Part shown: positions 36,799-45,314 of the stretch, in pieces
How the letters are laid out: each line of letters starts with the position of its first letter
How positions within the stretch are numbered: position 1 is the first letter of the stretch
NCBI RefSeq assembly: GCF_025751575.1
Contig: NZ_JAOWLA010000019.1
Span: forward strand, 1 to 64,000
DNA length: 64,000 nucleotides
Source: Albidovulum sediminicola
Lineage (GTDB): Bacteria > Pseudomonadota > Alphaproteobacteria > Rhodobacterales > Rhodobacteraceae
Direction of reading: 5' to 3'
The notes under the pieces: model-generated
What the model was told of the DNA's origin: nothing
The model's input: the letters and a program-made list of their open reading frames with translations, nothing else
Databases searched by the model: none
Translations under genes and position numbers: made by a program

Positions 36799-37419
36799 TC
36801 AGTTCTTCGCGTAGAATTCGACGACGAGGTGCGGTTCCATCTGCACGGCGTAGGGAACGTCGCCCAGCGCCGGCGTGCGCACGAAGGTCGCGGACATCTT
36901 GTTGTGGTCGGCTTCGATGTAGTCCGGCACGTCACGCTCGGCGAGACCGACGGCCTCCAGCACGATGGCCAGCTGACGCGACTTGTCGCGGACGGCGACG
37001 ACATCGCCTTCCTTGACGCGGTAGGAACCGATGTTCACGCGCTTGCCGTTGACGGTCACATGGCCGTGGTTCACGAACTGGCGCGCGGCGAAGATGGTCG
37101 GAACGAACTTGGCGCGGTAGACAACCGCGTCCAGGCGGCGCTCCAAGAGGCCGATCAGGTTTTCACCGGTGTCGCCCTTGACGCGCTCGGCCTCGGCGTA
37201 GATGCGGCGGAACTGCTTTTCGGTCAGGTCGCCGTAGTAGCCCTTGAGCTTCTGCTTGGCGCGCAGCTGCGTGCCGAAGTCCGACAGCTTGCCCTTGCGG
37301 CGCTGGCCGTGCTGGCCGGGGCCGTAGTCACGCTTGTTGACCGGGGATTTCGCACGACCCCAGATGTTCTCGCCCATCCGGCGGTCGATTTTGTACTTGG
37401 CAGAGGTGCGTTTGGTCAC
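36799..37419 (-). CDS. rpsD: 30S ribosomal protein S4
   Basis: A 206-residue S4, a primary 16S rRNA-binding protein. It shows [58 protein letters not shown], and the S4 RNA-binding domain [39 protein letters not shown] 37419 is the start: GGAG lies 8 bases upstream and the protein then begins MTKRTSAKY as in relatives; the open frame further upstream has no such signals. It has a strong promoter and its own terminator, so it is monocistronic. Confidence 0.97.
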   Translation of the reverse strand: MTKRTSAKYKIDRRMGENIWGRAKSPVNKRDYGPGQHGQRRKGKLSDFGTQLRAKQKLKGYYGDLTEKQFRRIYAEAERVKGDTGENLIGLLERRLDAVVYRAKFVPTIFAARQFVNHGHVTVNGKRVNIGSYRVKEGDVVAVRDKSRQLAIVLEAVGLAERDVPDYIEADHNKMSATFVRTPALGDVPYAVQMEPHLVVEFYAKN

Positions 37420-37572
37420 CGCTGATCTCCTTCGTTGCAGGCGCCGCCCCCGATTGATCAGCCGGGCGGCTATGAAGGGCGTTGTCCTTTCCCTTGCGGG
37501 CGACAGGCTTCCCCTTGCGGGGGCCACCAACACCAAATGAATGACCCGGGCACTTCGTCCCGGGACGGGCGG

Positions 37573-37600
37573 CTTATACAGGCCGGCGCGGGGGAGTCAA
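37573..37600 (-). promoter_or_regulatory. Strong sigma-70 promoter of rpsD
   Basis: Minus-strand TTGACT (37595-37600), 16-base spacer, TATAAG (37573-37578). The predicted leader to the GTG at 37419 is about 145 bases, long enough for S4 autoregulation, though no specific fold was recognised. Confidence 0.75.
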
Positions 37601-37624
37601 GGGCACCACCTGCGATCTGGCCCG

Positions 37625-38026
37625 CTACTCTTGCAGGCTTTCCAGGTAGTCGGCCAGAGCGACAAGATTGACGGGCGTCGGCGTCATCACGCCCTCCCCG
37701 GTATCGACCAGCACCAGCGGTCCGTCCTGAAGCGCGACGCCAAGCTCCGGCATGACGGAGGACCGATCGCCGCGCCGCGTATACCCGTCGATGGTGGACA
37801 TGACCTTCACGCGCTCGAATGTGCCGCCGTTGCGGGCCGCGATCCGCGTCAGGTCCGCGGGCGCCTTGCCAAGTCCTTCGGCCGCAGGACCGTCGCCGTT
37901 ACCCCGCTCCCCATGGCACGAGGCGCAGTAGTCGAGGTAGAGCGACCGGCCCGAAACCTGCTGTTCGGGCGCGCAGGCCGCCACAAGGACCAGCGCGGCG
38001 ACCGACAGGGCAAGGATGGGTTTCAT
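37625..38026 (-). CDS. c-type cytochrome, probable lipoprotein
   Basis: A 133-residue class I cytochrome c. The signal peptide MKPILALSVAALVLVAAC ends in a lipobox-like VAAC with Cys18, so membrane anchoring facing the periplasm is likely. Haem attachment is CASCH (C34, C37, H38), and the distal Met is probably in SSVMPELG. ADLTRIAARNGGTF and the C-terminal LVALADYLESLQE match the second cytochrome at 38600-39004, so the two are paralogues. The redox partner is unknown. Confidence 0.87.
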   Translation of the reverse strand: MKPILALSVAALVLVAACAPEQQVSGRSLYLDYCASCHGERGNGDGPAAEGLGKAPADLTRIAARNGGTFERVKVMSTIDGYTRRGDRSSVMPELGVALQDGPLVLVDTGEGVMTPTPVNLVALADYLESLQE

Positions 38027-38156
38027 GGGCTTCCTCCGCTTGGCTCCGCGCCCGAGGATAAGGGTGCGCTAGCAAAGGCAATATGATCTGAATCAGCCCG
38101 TGACAAGGGCGCGCCGCCCCCCTAGGCTCGCCCCCGTTCCGGGAGGAGACGACGAC

Positions 38157-38603
38157 ATGACCGAGACCCTGCGCTATGCGCTCATCATGCTTGCCGCGGG
38201 TATCGGCATCCCCATCCTGGCGGCGCTGAACGCGCAGCTCGGGGGGCGCATCGGCTCCCCTGCGGCGGCCGCGACGGTTCTGTTCGTGGTGGCCTGCGGG
38301 GCCGCCCTCATCGTCACGGTGGCGACCGGGGGGATGGGCAAGCTGGCTTTGATCCCGGCGCAGCCGCGCCACCTCTTGCTGGCGGGGTTGCTGGTCGCGT
38401 TCTACGTCCTCTCGATCACCTGGGTCGCGCCGCGATTCGGCATCGGCAACGCGATCTTCTTCGTGCTTCTGGGGCAGTTGATCTCGGCCACGCTGATCGA
38501 CCAGTTCGGGTTGTTCGGGGCCGCCGTGCGAAGCGTCGGCCCGGCGCGGATCGCGGGACTGTGCCTGATGGCGCTCGGGGTCTATCTCTGCCAGAAGGCC
38601 TAG
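38157..38603 (+). CDS. DMT family transporter (YdcZ/DUF606 type)
   Basis: A 148-residue inner-membrane protein with about five helices: LRYALIMLAAGIGIPILAAL, then NAQLGGRIGSPAAAATVLF, which is the DUF606 signature, HLLLAGLLVAFYVLSITWVA, IFFVLLGQLISATLIDQFG and IAGLCLMALGVYLCQ. Such half-size transporters often work as dimers; the substrate is unknown. GGGAGGAG lies 9 bases before the ATG. It stands between two cytochrome genes on the other strand and shares a CTAG stop with the second. Confidence 0.86.
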   Translation: MTETLRYALIMLAAGIGIPILAALNAQLGGRIGSPAAAATVLFVVACGAALIVTVATGGMGKLALIPAQPRHLLLAGLLVAFYVLSITWVAPRFGIGNAIFFVLLGQLISATLIDQFGLFGAAVRSVGPARIAGLCLMALGVYLCQKA

Positions 38604-39004
38604 CGCTGGATCGACATCAGGTAGTCGACGACCTCCAGCACACGCCGGGAGGTGATGACCGGCGTGCCCTCGGGGCCATCCGCCGCGACCGGATCGCCCG
38701 CGAAGACGGCGCCGAAAATCGGCATCGGCCCGCCATGCCCGCGCAACCCGCTGCGCCCATCTACCAGGTGAACGACCTTGAGCCAGGGGAAGCTGCCGCC
38801 CTCTCGCTCCGAGATCCGGGTCAAGTCTGGCACCGGGATCGTCAGCAGTTCGGACATCGGGCCGGTGCCGGTGGCCTCCTCTCCGTGGCAGCCGGCGCAG
38901 GCGCCCACATAGATCTCCCGCCCGGTGGCGTTTTCCTGAGCCAGGGCAGGATGACCCGCGACGAGGCCGAGGAACAGGGCAAGGAGGCAGACGGCGGGGC
39001 GCAT
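38600..39004 (-). CDS. c-type cytochrome, periplasmic
   Basis: A 134-residue class I cytochrome c with a cleavable signal peptide (to about residue 22, HPALA). The haem site CAGCH is C36, C39, H40, and the distal Met is likely in GGPMPIFG. VPDLTRISEREGGSF and VVDYLMSIQR align with the cytochrome at 37625-38026. The stop codon is the reverse reading of the CTAG that ends the YdcZ-type gene. The start chosen, ATG 39004, begins the signal peptide; the frame is open upstream. Confidence 0.87.
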   Translation of the reverse strand: MRPAVCLLALFLGLVAGHPALAQENATGREIYVGACAGCHGEEATGTGPMSELLTIPVPDLTRISEREGGSFPWLKVVHLVDGRSGLRGHGGPMPIFGAVFAGDPVAADGPEGTPVITSRRVLEVVDYLMSIQR

Positions 39005-39070
39005 GGCAGATCTCCGGGCTGGTTCGGCGCCAGTGTCGCAGGGTCGCACCCCGGCGCGCCTTGATCCGGA

Positions 39071-39748
39071 TCAGATGATGCGCCCGGCCTCAAGGCGCAC
39101 GACGCGGTCCATGCGGGCGGCAAGCTCCAGGTTGTGGGTGGCGATCAGCGCCGCAAGCCCCGTTTCCCGAACCAGCGACAGCAACGTCGCGAAGACCCGG
39201 TCGGAGGTTTCGGGGTCGAGGTTCCCCGTCGGTTCATCCGCCAGCAACAGCCTCGGACGGTTGGCCAGCGCCCGGCAGAAGGCCACGCGCTGCTGTTCGC
39301 CCCCCGAGAGCGCCGCCGGGCGGTGACCGGCCCGGGGCAGGATGCCCACAAGATCCAGAAGCCGCATCGCGTGGTCCTGCGCCTCGGCGCGGGAAACACC
39401 GTTGGCCAGTTGCGGCAGGACGATGTTCTCTGCGGCCGAGAATTCCGGCAGCAGATGGTGGAATTGATAGACGAAGCCCACCTCGCGCCGCCGCGCCTCG
39501 GTCCGGGCCCGGTCGGACAGGCCCGCCATCGCCCGCCCGGAAATCGAGACGCCGCCCGCATCGGCGGTGTCGAGAAGCCCCGCGATATGCAGCAGCGTCG
39601 ACTTGCCCGCGCCCGAGGGCGCGACCAGCGCCACGATCTCGCCCGCCGCGACCCGCAGATCAAGGCCGCGCAGCACCTCGACCTGGCCCGGCAGGCCACG
39701 GTTGTAGGTCTTTTCGATCCCCGAAAGATCCAGCACCACATCACTCAT
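39071..39748 (-). CDS. lolD: Lipoprotein-releasing ABC transporter ATP-binding protein
   Basis: A 225-residue ABC ATPase of the MacB/LolD group. Walker [15 protein letters not shown]-loop [17 protein letters not shown], signature [12 protein letters not shown], Walker [18 protein letters not shown] and the H-loop in [12 protein letters not shown] are intact. QFHHLLPEF is typical of LolD. It powers extraction of outer-membrane lipoproteins from the inner membrane. The ATG overlaps the permease stop by 8 bases, which confirms a two-gene lolC-lolD unit. Confidence 0.95.
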   Translation of the reverse strand: MSDVVLDLSGIEKTYNRGLPGQVEVLRGLDLRVAAGEIVALVAPSGAGKSTLLHIAGLLDTADAGGVSISGRAMAGLSDRARTEARRREVGFVYQFHHLLPEFSAAENIVLPQLANGVSRAEAQDHAMRLLDLVGILPRAGHRPAALSGGEQQRVAFCRALANRPRLLLADEPTGNLDPETSDRVFATLLSLVRETGLAALIATHNLELAARMDRVVRLEAGRII

Positions 39749-41027
39749 AGCGCAGCGCCTCCACCGGGTTCATGCGCGCCGCGCGGCGGGCGGGAAAGAT
39801 CGTCACGATGAACGAGAGGCTGAGCGACAGCGCCACCGCCCGGAACACGTCCCAGCCCCTGAGCTCGGCCGGAAGCCGGTAGATGCCCCGGATCGAGGGG
39901 TCCCAGGCCCCACCCCCGGTCGCCCAGTTCACCGCCGACATGATGCCATCGACATTCCAGGCGATGAGGCAGCCCAGGATGACGCCCGCGATGGTGCCGA
40001 TCACCCCCACGAAGGCGCCGCAAAGGAAGAAGACCCGCAGGACCGAGCCCTCGGTGAGCCCCATGGTGCGCAGGATGCCGATGTCGCGCCCCTTGTTCTT
40101 CACCAGCATGACAAGGCCCGAGGTGATGTTCATCGTCGCGATCAGCACGATCAGCGCCAAGATCACGAACATCACGTCATCCTCGATCGAGAGCGCCGCC
40201 AGGAAGGCCGAGGACCGGTCCTTCCAGGTCCAGACGTAGCGCCCCTGCCCCGACGCCTGCAAAAGGTCGGGGACCAGCGCATCGATGCCCTCCGGGTCGT
40301 CGACGAAGATCTCGATCTGATCGGCGACGCCCTCGCGGTTGAAGAAGCTCTGCGCCTCGGCGAACGGCATGTAGATGCGGGCGCTGTCCACGTCCGCGCG
40401 CCCGACGGAGAAGATGTAGGTCACCTCATACACGTTGACGCGGGGCGAGGTGCCGAAGGCGGTCTTGACCCCGTTCGGCTGGAGAAGCTTCACCTTGTCG
40501 CCGGGAATGACCCCAAGCGCCCGCGCGATGCCCGATCCGATGGCGATGCCCGCCTCGAACCGGCCGATGTCGCCCGTCGCCTCCGGCGCGCCACGGAAGG
40601 TGGGAAGCTCCGCCAGGACGTTGGGCGCCACGCCCAGAACTTCGCCCACGGTGGCGCGGTCACCGTAGCTGATCATTGAAAAGCCCGCGATGCGCGGATT
40701 GGCGCGGGTGACGCCGGGAATGGCCTCGATCCGCGCGGTCACCTCGGCGTAATCGGGGATCGAGATGTTGACGATGCCATTGTCCATCGCCTGCGGGTAG
40801 GCGCCGATCTCGGCGTGCGAATTGGCGCCGAGGATGGTCTGGACATATTCGGTGCGAAAGCCCGAGCGCACCGCCAGCGTGGCGACCAGCGCCATCACGC
40901 CCAGCGCGATGCCGACAAGGCTGATCCAGGTCATGACGCTGACGCCGCCTTCGGCGCGGCGGGCGCGCAGGTAGCGCCAGGCGATCATGAACTCGAAAGG
41001 GGCGAAGGGACGGGTGGCCTGTGCCAT
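39741..41027 (-). CDS. lolC: Lipoprotein-releasing ABC transporter permease (LolC/LolE family)
   Basis: A 428-residue permease with four membrane helices: one after [14 protein letters not shown] (residues about 28-48, [20 protein letters not shown]), a large periplasmic domain (about 50-290), then [40 protein letters not shown], and [20 protein letters not shown] ending [10 protein letters not shown]. These are LolC/E hallmarks. Alphaproteobacteria normally carry one such subunit (LolF-like), which would work as a homodimer with LolD. Confidence 0.93.
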   Translation of the reverse strand: MAQATRPFAPFEFMIAWRYLRARRAEGGVSVMTWISLVGIALGVMALVATLAVRSGFRTEYVQTILGANSHAEIGAYPQAMDNGIVNISIPDYAEVTARIEAIPGVTRANPRIAGFSMISYGDRATVGEVLGVAPNVLAELPTFRGAPEATGDIGRFEAGIAIGSGIARALGVIPGDKVKLLQPNGVKTAFGTSPRVNVYEVTYIFSVGRADVDSARIYMPFAEAQSFFNREGVADQIEIFVDDPEGIDALVPDLLQASGQGRYVWTWKDRSSAFLAALSIEDDVMFVILALIVLIATMNITSGLVMLVKNKGRDIGILRTMGLTEGSVLRVFFLCGAFVGVIGTIAGVILGCLIAWNVDGIMSAVNWATGGGAWDPSIRGIYRLPAELRGWDVFRAVALSLSLSFIVTIFPARRAARMNPVEALRYE

Positions 41028-41144
41028 GCGGGCTCCGGTGCGAAAGCCGGCGCAAGGTGGCGGGGCGGGCGCGAAAGGTCAAGCAGGCCGGTAGCGCGGC
41101 AGGATCAATTCGCGGTAACCTGCCATCAGATCGGAGGGCCATCC

Positions 41145-41726
41145 ATGAGCTTTGTGCACACGACACCCCCGGAGGCCGCCACCGGCGCCGTTGCGGATCT
41201 GTATGAGCGGCTCTCCGCGGCGGGGCCGCTGCCGAACTGGGCGCGGCTCTTCAGCCTCAATCCCGCCCTGCTGGCCGGGTGGTCGGCCCTTCTTGAGGCC
41301 GTGAAGGCCCGTCAGGACCCGCGCCGCTACGACGCCACCCTCGGCGCGGCGCGGGCGATCCGGTCGTCCTATTGCCTGCTTGCACATGGCAGCGTGTTGC
41401 TGAAGGACGGATTGCCTGCCGAGGCGCTGCGCGAGATCGGCGCGGAGGGTGATTCAGAGGCGCTGTCCCCCGCCGAGCGCGCGATCCTGGCCTATGCCGC
41501 CAAGATCGCCACGGACGCGACCTCCGTCACGCAAGGCGATATAGACGGGCTTCGCCAACTCGGCCTGATGGAGGAGGAAATCTTCGACATCGCAGCAACG
41601 GCTGCGGCACGCTGCTTCTTTTCGAAGCTGCTCGATGCGCTCGGCACCCTTCCCGACGCGACCTATGCCGGGATGGAGGAGAGCCTGCGCAGGGCGCTGA
41701 CCGTGGGACGCCCGATCGCCGGGTAG
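41145..41726 (+). CDS. AhpD-like carboxymuconolactone decarboxylase family protein
   Basis: A 193-residue helical protein of the peroxidase-related CMD/AhpD superfamily. It shows LFSLNPALLAGWSALLEAVK, the motif SSYCLLAHGSVLL (Ser-x-x-Cys-x-x-x-His, with one Cys rather than the CxxC of AhpD), and ERAILAYAAKIATDATSVTQ followed by EEIFDIAATAAARCFFSK. A role in hydroperoxide defence is plausible but not shown. GGAGGG lies about 10 bases before the ATG. It is divergent from lolC. Confidence 0.82.
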   Translation: MSFVHTTPPEAATGAVADLYERLSAAGPLPNWARLFSLNPALLAGWSALLEAVKARQDPRRYDATLGAARAIRSSYCLLAHGSVLLKDGLPAEALREIGAEGDSEALSPAERAILAYAAKIATDATSVTQGDIDGLRQLGLMEEEIFDIAATAAARCFFSKLLDALGTLPDATYAGMEESLRRALTVGRPIAG

Positions 41727-41727
41727 G

Positions 41728-42228
41728 TCAGACCCGCGCCCGCCGCCGGAAAGGCGTTGTCAGGATCGACATCAGGATGCTGACCAAGGCCCAGCCGCCG
41801 ACATAGCCCATGGCGCCGGTTGCCACGCCCGCCGTGGTCGCGGGAACCGCGGGCTGAAAGTCGCCCCAGGTCGCGGCAAAGGTTTCCACGTCAAGAAAGC
41901 GGTGCGGCAGCAGCGTGCGCTCAACCGGACCGGCGGCGCGCAACAGCGCCAGATCGGAGCGCAGCCGGTCCAGTTCCGTGAAGGTGGATCGCATGTCGCT
42001 TTGATGGAGCCCGGCGAAGGCATTACCCGACAGCGAGACCAACGCCTGTTCCCGGTCCATCCCTGCGGCCTGGGCAGAGGCGTCGAATTCGGCCGCCACG
42101 CGGTCCAGGGCATCGACCTTGCCCGCCAAGCGCTGGAGATACTGCTGCGAAAACTCGGGGAACTGCGACAACGCCAGCGCGCCCGCCATTCCCCCCGCAA
42201 GGCTCAACATTCTCAGCATCGCGCGCAT
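41728..42228 (-). CDS. DUF2937 family membrane protein
   Basis: A 166-residue protein of the DUF2937 family. The first helix (LSLAGGMAGALALSQFPEFSQQYL, read in two parts) contains the conserved QFPEFSQQY. A charged region with VDALDRVAAEFDASA follows, then a C-terminal helix GAMGYVGGWALVSILMSIL and a basic tail RRRARV. Two inner-membrane helices with a periplasmic loop are predicted. The function is unknown. It stops one base from the convergent AhpD-like gene. Confidence 0.86.
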   Translation of the reverse strand: MRAMLRMLSLAGGMAGALALSQFPEFSQQYLQRLAGKVDALDRVAAEFDASAQAAGMDREQALVSLSGNAFAGLHQSDMRSTFTELDRLRSDLALLRAAGPVERTLLPHRFLDVETFAATWGDFQPAVPATTAGVATGAMGYVGGWALVSILMSILTTPFRRRARV

Positions 42229-42316
42229 CCCGATCCGCCCAAGCCGAGATTAGCGCAAATCGGACCGGAGGCGAGCCGTTTCTGACGCGCCCCCGGCCAT
42301 GCCAGCCGTCTCGGCC

Positions 42317-43654
42317 TTAGCGCCCCGCGTAGATCTGGGCGATGCGGGCCACCGCCGCCTCGGGGCTCATCTCCTCGCTGTCGCCGGTGCGGCGCGAGGT
42401 GACTTCGACCACGCCATTGGCCAGACCGCGCGGGCCGACGGTGATGCGCCAGGGAAGGCCGATCAGGTCCATCGTCGCGAACTTCGCGCCCGCGCGCTCG
42501 TCGCGGTCGTCGTAAAGCGCCTCCAGCCCCTGGGCGCGCAGCGCCTTGTAAAGCCCCTCGCAGGCCGCGTCCGCGGCCCCGTCGCCCTGCTTGAGGTTGA
42601 CGATCCCGACCGGGAAGGGCGTGACGCCCTCGGGCCAGATGATGCCCTTGTCGTCGTGGCTCGCCTCGATGATCGCGCCCAAAAGGCGGCTGACGCCGAT
42701 CCCGTGGCTGCCCATCTCGACCGGCACGCGGCTGCCGTCCTTGGTCACGACGGTCGCGCCCATGGCCTCTGAATACTTGGTGCCGAAGTAGAAGATCTGC
42801 CCGACCTCGATGCCGCGCCCGACCTTGCGATGCGCCTCCGGGACCTGGTCGAACACCGCTTCGTCATGGGTTTCGTCAGTGCGCGCGTAAAGGGTCGTGA
42901 ACTCCTCGCAGACCTTCGCGACCTGATCGCGGTCGTCGTAGTCGATATCGCGGGCGCCAAGCTTCAACCCGGTCACGCGGTCGTCGTAGAAGACCTCCGA
43001 CTCGCCCGTCTGCGCCAGCACCAGGAATTCATGCGTGTTGTCGCCGCCGATGGGGCCTGAGGCCGCGCGCATCGGGATCGCGGTCAGGCCCATGCGTTCG
43101 TAGGTGCGCAGGTAGCTGACCATGTGGCGGTTGTAGGCGTGCAGCGCCGCATCCCGGTCCACATCGAAGTTGTAGCCGTCCTTCATCAGGAACTCGCGCC
43201 CGCGCATCACGCCGAAGCGCGGGCGAACCTCGTCGCGGAACTTCCACTGGATGTGGTAAAGCGTCAGCGGCAGGTCCTTGTAGGAGGACACGTGGCTGCG
43301 GAAGATGTCGGTGATCATCTCCTCGTTCGTCGGACCGTAGAGCATGTCGCGCCCGTGGCGATCCCTGATGCGCAGCATCTCTTCGCCGTAATCGTCGTAC
43401 CGGCCGCTTTCGCGCCAGAGGTCGGCGGGCTGCAGCGTCGGCATCAAGAGCGGGATATGGCCCGCGCGCACCTGTTCCTGGTGCACGATCTCCTCGATCC
43501 GGCGCAGGACGCGGAAGCCCAGTGGCAGCCAGGAATAGATGCCCGCCGCCTGCTGCTTGATCATGCCCGCGCGCAGCATGTAGCGGTGGCTGACGATCTG
43601 CGCCTCGGCGGGGTTTTCCTTGAGGACGGGGAGGAAATAGCGGGAAAGGCGCAT
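42317..43654 (-). CDS. proS: Prolyl-tRNA synthetase, short alphaproteobacterial type
   Basis: A 445-residue class II synthetase that charges tRNA-Pro. It shows [37 protein letters not shown], class II motif 2 ([22 protein letters not shown], read across the loop), [16 protein letters not shown], and the anticodon-binding region [15 protein letters not shown]. At 445 residues it lacks the about 180-residue editing (INS) domain of E. coli ProS, as usual in this group. ATG 43654 is preferred; the frame is open upstream. Confidence 0.96.
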   Translation of the reverse strand: MRLSRYFLPVLKENPAEAQIVSHRYMLRAGMIKQQAAGIYSWLPLGFRVLRRIEEIVHQEQVRAGHIPLLMPTLQPADLWRESGRYDDYGEEMLRIRDRHGRDMLYGPTNEEMITDIFRSHVSSYKDLPLTLYHIQWKFRDEVRPRFGVMRGREFLMKDGYNFDVDRDAALHAYNRHMVSYLRTYERMGLTAIPMRAASGPIGGDNTHEFLVLAQTGESEVFYDDRVTGLKLGARDIDYDDRDQVAKVCEEFTTLYARTDETHDEAVFDQVPEAHRKVGRGIEVGQIFYFGTKYSEAMGATVVTKDGSRVPVEMGSHGIGVSRLLGAIIEASHDDKGIIWPEGVTPFPVGIVNLKQGDGAADAACEGLYKALRAQGLEALYDDRDERAGAKFATMDLIGLPWRITVGPRGLANGVVEVTSRRTGDSEEMSPEAAVARIAQIYAGR

Positions 43655-43691
43655 GAACGGCTCGCATCCTGTGGCTTCGGTTAGCCAAGGG

Positions 43692-43719
43692 ATTATGCGA
43701 AAGCGCTCACGCAGGCAAG
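43692..43719 (-). promoter_or_regulatory. Putative sigma-70 promoter of proS
   Basis: Minus-strand CTTGCC (43714-43719), 16-base spacer, CATAAT (43692-43697), 37 bases before the proS ATG. Confidence 0.5.
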
Positions 43720-43760
43720 GCGGCCACCTTCCGCCGGATCGCGAAGACTTCGGCGACGCG

Positions 43761-45011
43761 CTAGGCGGCGGTATCGCCAAGGGCCCGCGTCACGTCCCGC
43801 GCCTGTCCGCCCTCCAGCAGAATCTCGCGCGGCGGTTCGTGGCTGATGAAGTGGAGCGGGCTGGCGGTCAGCCCGTAGGCGCCGCTGTTGTGAACCGCGA
43901 TCACGTCGCCGACGGCGAGTTCCGGAAGGTGCACCCCGACGCCGATCCGATCCAGCGGCGTACAGAGCGGCCCGACAAGGTTGACCTTGCGGGCGGGCTC
44001 GCCGCCGCCGACCCGGTGCATCCGGTAGTTCCGGTGGATCACCATGCCGAAGTTTCCCGACGCTGGCAGATGGTTGTTCATCCCCCCGTCACAGATCGCG
44101 AAACGCGTCCCGCGCGAGTCCTTGATGGTGGTCACGCCGGTCAGGAAGTATCCCGCCTCGCCGACCAGATAACGGCCGAGTTCCAGTACCAGCCGGGCCT
44201 TACGGAACCTCGGCTGCGCGCGGAATGCGTCGAGCTCCGCCGCGATGCCACCCGCCGTGGCCGCCAGATCAAGCGGCGTGTCGTTCTCGAAATAGGGCAC
44301 GCCAAGGCCCGACCCGAAGACCAGCTTTTCGGGATGGATGTCGTGGCGCGCGCAGATTTCAGAGAAGAGCTGCATGAAGATCCGGTAGTTTTCGCAGATC
44401 GCGCCCGGGACCAGGCATTGCGTCCCCGAATAGATGTGCAGCCCGATCAGACGCAGGTTCCTGAGCGCGAGAATGCGCGGAAGCTCCTCGTGGATCGTCT
44501 CGCAGTCGATCCCGAAGGCGCTTGGCCGGCCCGCCATCTGGTCGCCGAACCCCTTCGGCACCCGGTCGGGCGCGATCCGTACCAGGATGTGCTGCACACG
44601 GCCGGCCTCGGCCGCGATCCGGTCCGCGCGGATCGCCTCGTCCAGGGATTCGACGATCAGCTCGCCCAAGCCGCCCTCGACGGCCTCGCGCAGTTCGGCG
44701 TCGCGCTTGCCGGGGCCGGTAAAGCTCATCCGATCGGCGGTCCACCCCCCCCTCAGCCCCAGCCGCATTTCACCGATGGAGGAGATGTCGAGCGTGTCGA
44801 TCCGGGTCGAAAGCCAGCGCAGAAGCTCGGGATTGGGGTTGCTCTTGGCCGCGTAGCTCAACGCAAAGCGATCGCCGAAGCCGGCCTTCAACTCGGCGAT
44901 GCGCTGCTCGATCCTGTCCGTGACATACACGTAGGACGGGGTCCCGAACTCGGCAGCCACCCGGGCAAGGGCGGCATCATCTGCGCAGGCTTCCAACATT
45001 CTACCGTTCAC
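43761..45011 (-). CDS. PLP-dependent decarboxylase, exosortase-A-associated type
   Basis: A 416-residue alanine-racemase-fold decarboxylase (DapDC/ODC family). The PLP lysine is K56 in [21 protein letters not shown], the phosphate loop [23 protein letters not shown], and a C-terminal block with [28 protein letters not shown] (catalytic Cys) and [12 protein letters not shown] are visible. This block resembles the exosortase-A-system decarboxylases (TIGR03099) rather than lysA. It follows the carrier protein gene by 3 bases. I infer a carrier-bound amino acid as substrate, by analogy with BtrK. GTG 45011 is used; ATG 44999 is possible. Confidence 0.82.
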   Translation of the reverse strand: MNGRMLEACADDAALARVAAEFGTPSYVYVTDRIEQRIAELKAGFGDRFALSYAAKSNPNPELLRWLSTRIDTLDISSIGEMRLGLRGGWTADRMSFTGPGKRDAELREAVEGGLGELIVESLDEAIRADRIAAEAGRVQHILVRIAPDRVPKGFGDQMAGRPSAFGIDCETIHEELPRILALRNLRLIGLHIYSGTQCLVPGAICENYRIFMQLFSEICARHDIHPEKLVFGSGLGVPYFENDTPLDLAATAGGIAAELDAFRAQPRFRKARLVLELGRYLVGEAGYFLTGVTTIKDSRGTRFAICDGGMNNHLPASGNFGMVIHRNYRMHRVGGGEPARKVNLVGPLCTPLDRIGVGVHLPELAVGDVIAVHNSGAYGLTASPLHFISHEPPREILLEGGQARDVTRALGDTAA

Positions 45012-45014
45012 GAC

Positions 45015-45251
45015 CTATCCGACGCTTTCGACATATCTTTCGATCCGCGCGGGCGTGTCGAAATTGTCGAGCGTCACGTCTTCCGCGCGCACCTGGATAC
45101 CGCACTTCTGTTCGATGAACATGATGAGGCCGACCATCAGCACGGAATCCAGCAGCCCAGAGGAAAAAAGCTCCGTCTCCGGCTCGATCGGCTCGTCGGG
45201 TTCGAGCATGCGGGTCAGGTAATCGACGAGTTCATCCATTCGCAGGGTCAT
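45015..45251 (-). CDS. Acyl/aminoacyl carrier protein
   Basis: A 78-residue free-standing carrier protein. Ser36 in SSGLLDSVLMVGLI is the expected 4'-phosphopantetheine site. ELVDYLTRML and the C-terminal VTLDNFDTPARIERYV complete a four-helix fold. It differs from fatty-acid AcpP, whose site is DSLD/E, and fits specialised carriers encoded with AMP-ligases. It lies between the ligase (63 bases upstream) and the decarboxylase (3 bases downstream), implying that the ligase loads it and the decarboxylase acts on the loaded form. Confidence 0.88.
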   Translation of the reverse strand: MTLRMDELVDYLTRMLEPDEPIEPETELFSSGLLDSVLMVGLIMFIEQKCGIQVRAEDVTLDNFDTPARIERYVESVG

Positions 45252-45314
45252 TGGCGGGCACCCGCAGTCTCATTCATATGCACGTCCTGTCCTTCCACCT
45301 GACAATTCATCGGC

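Noticed and set aside
43761-45011. Diaminopimelate decarboxylase (lysA)
   Set aside because: The PLP fold agrees, but the C-terminal block ([28 protein letters not shown]) and the carrier/ligase neighbours fit the exosortase-associated group better.
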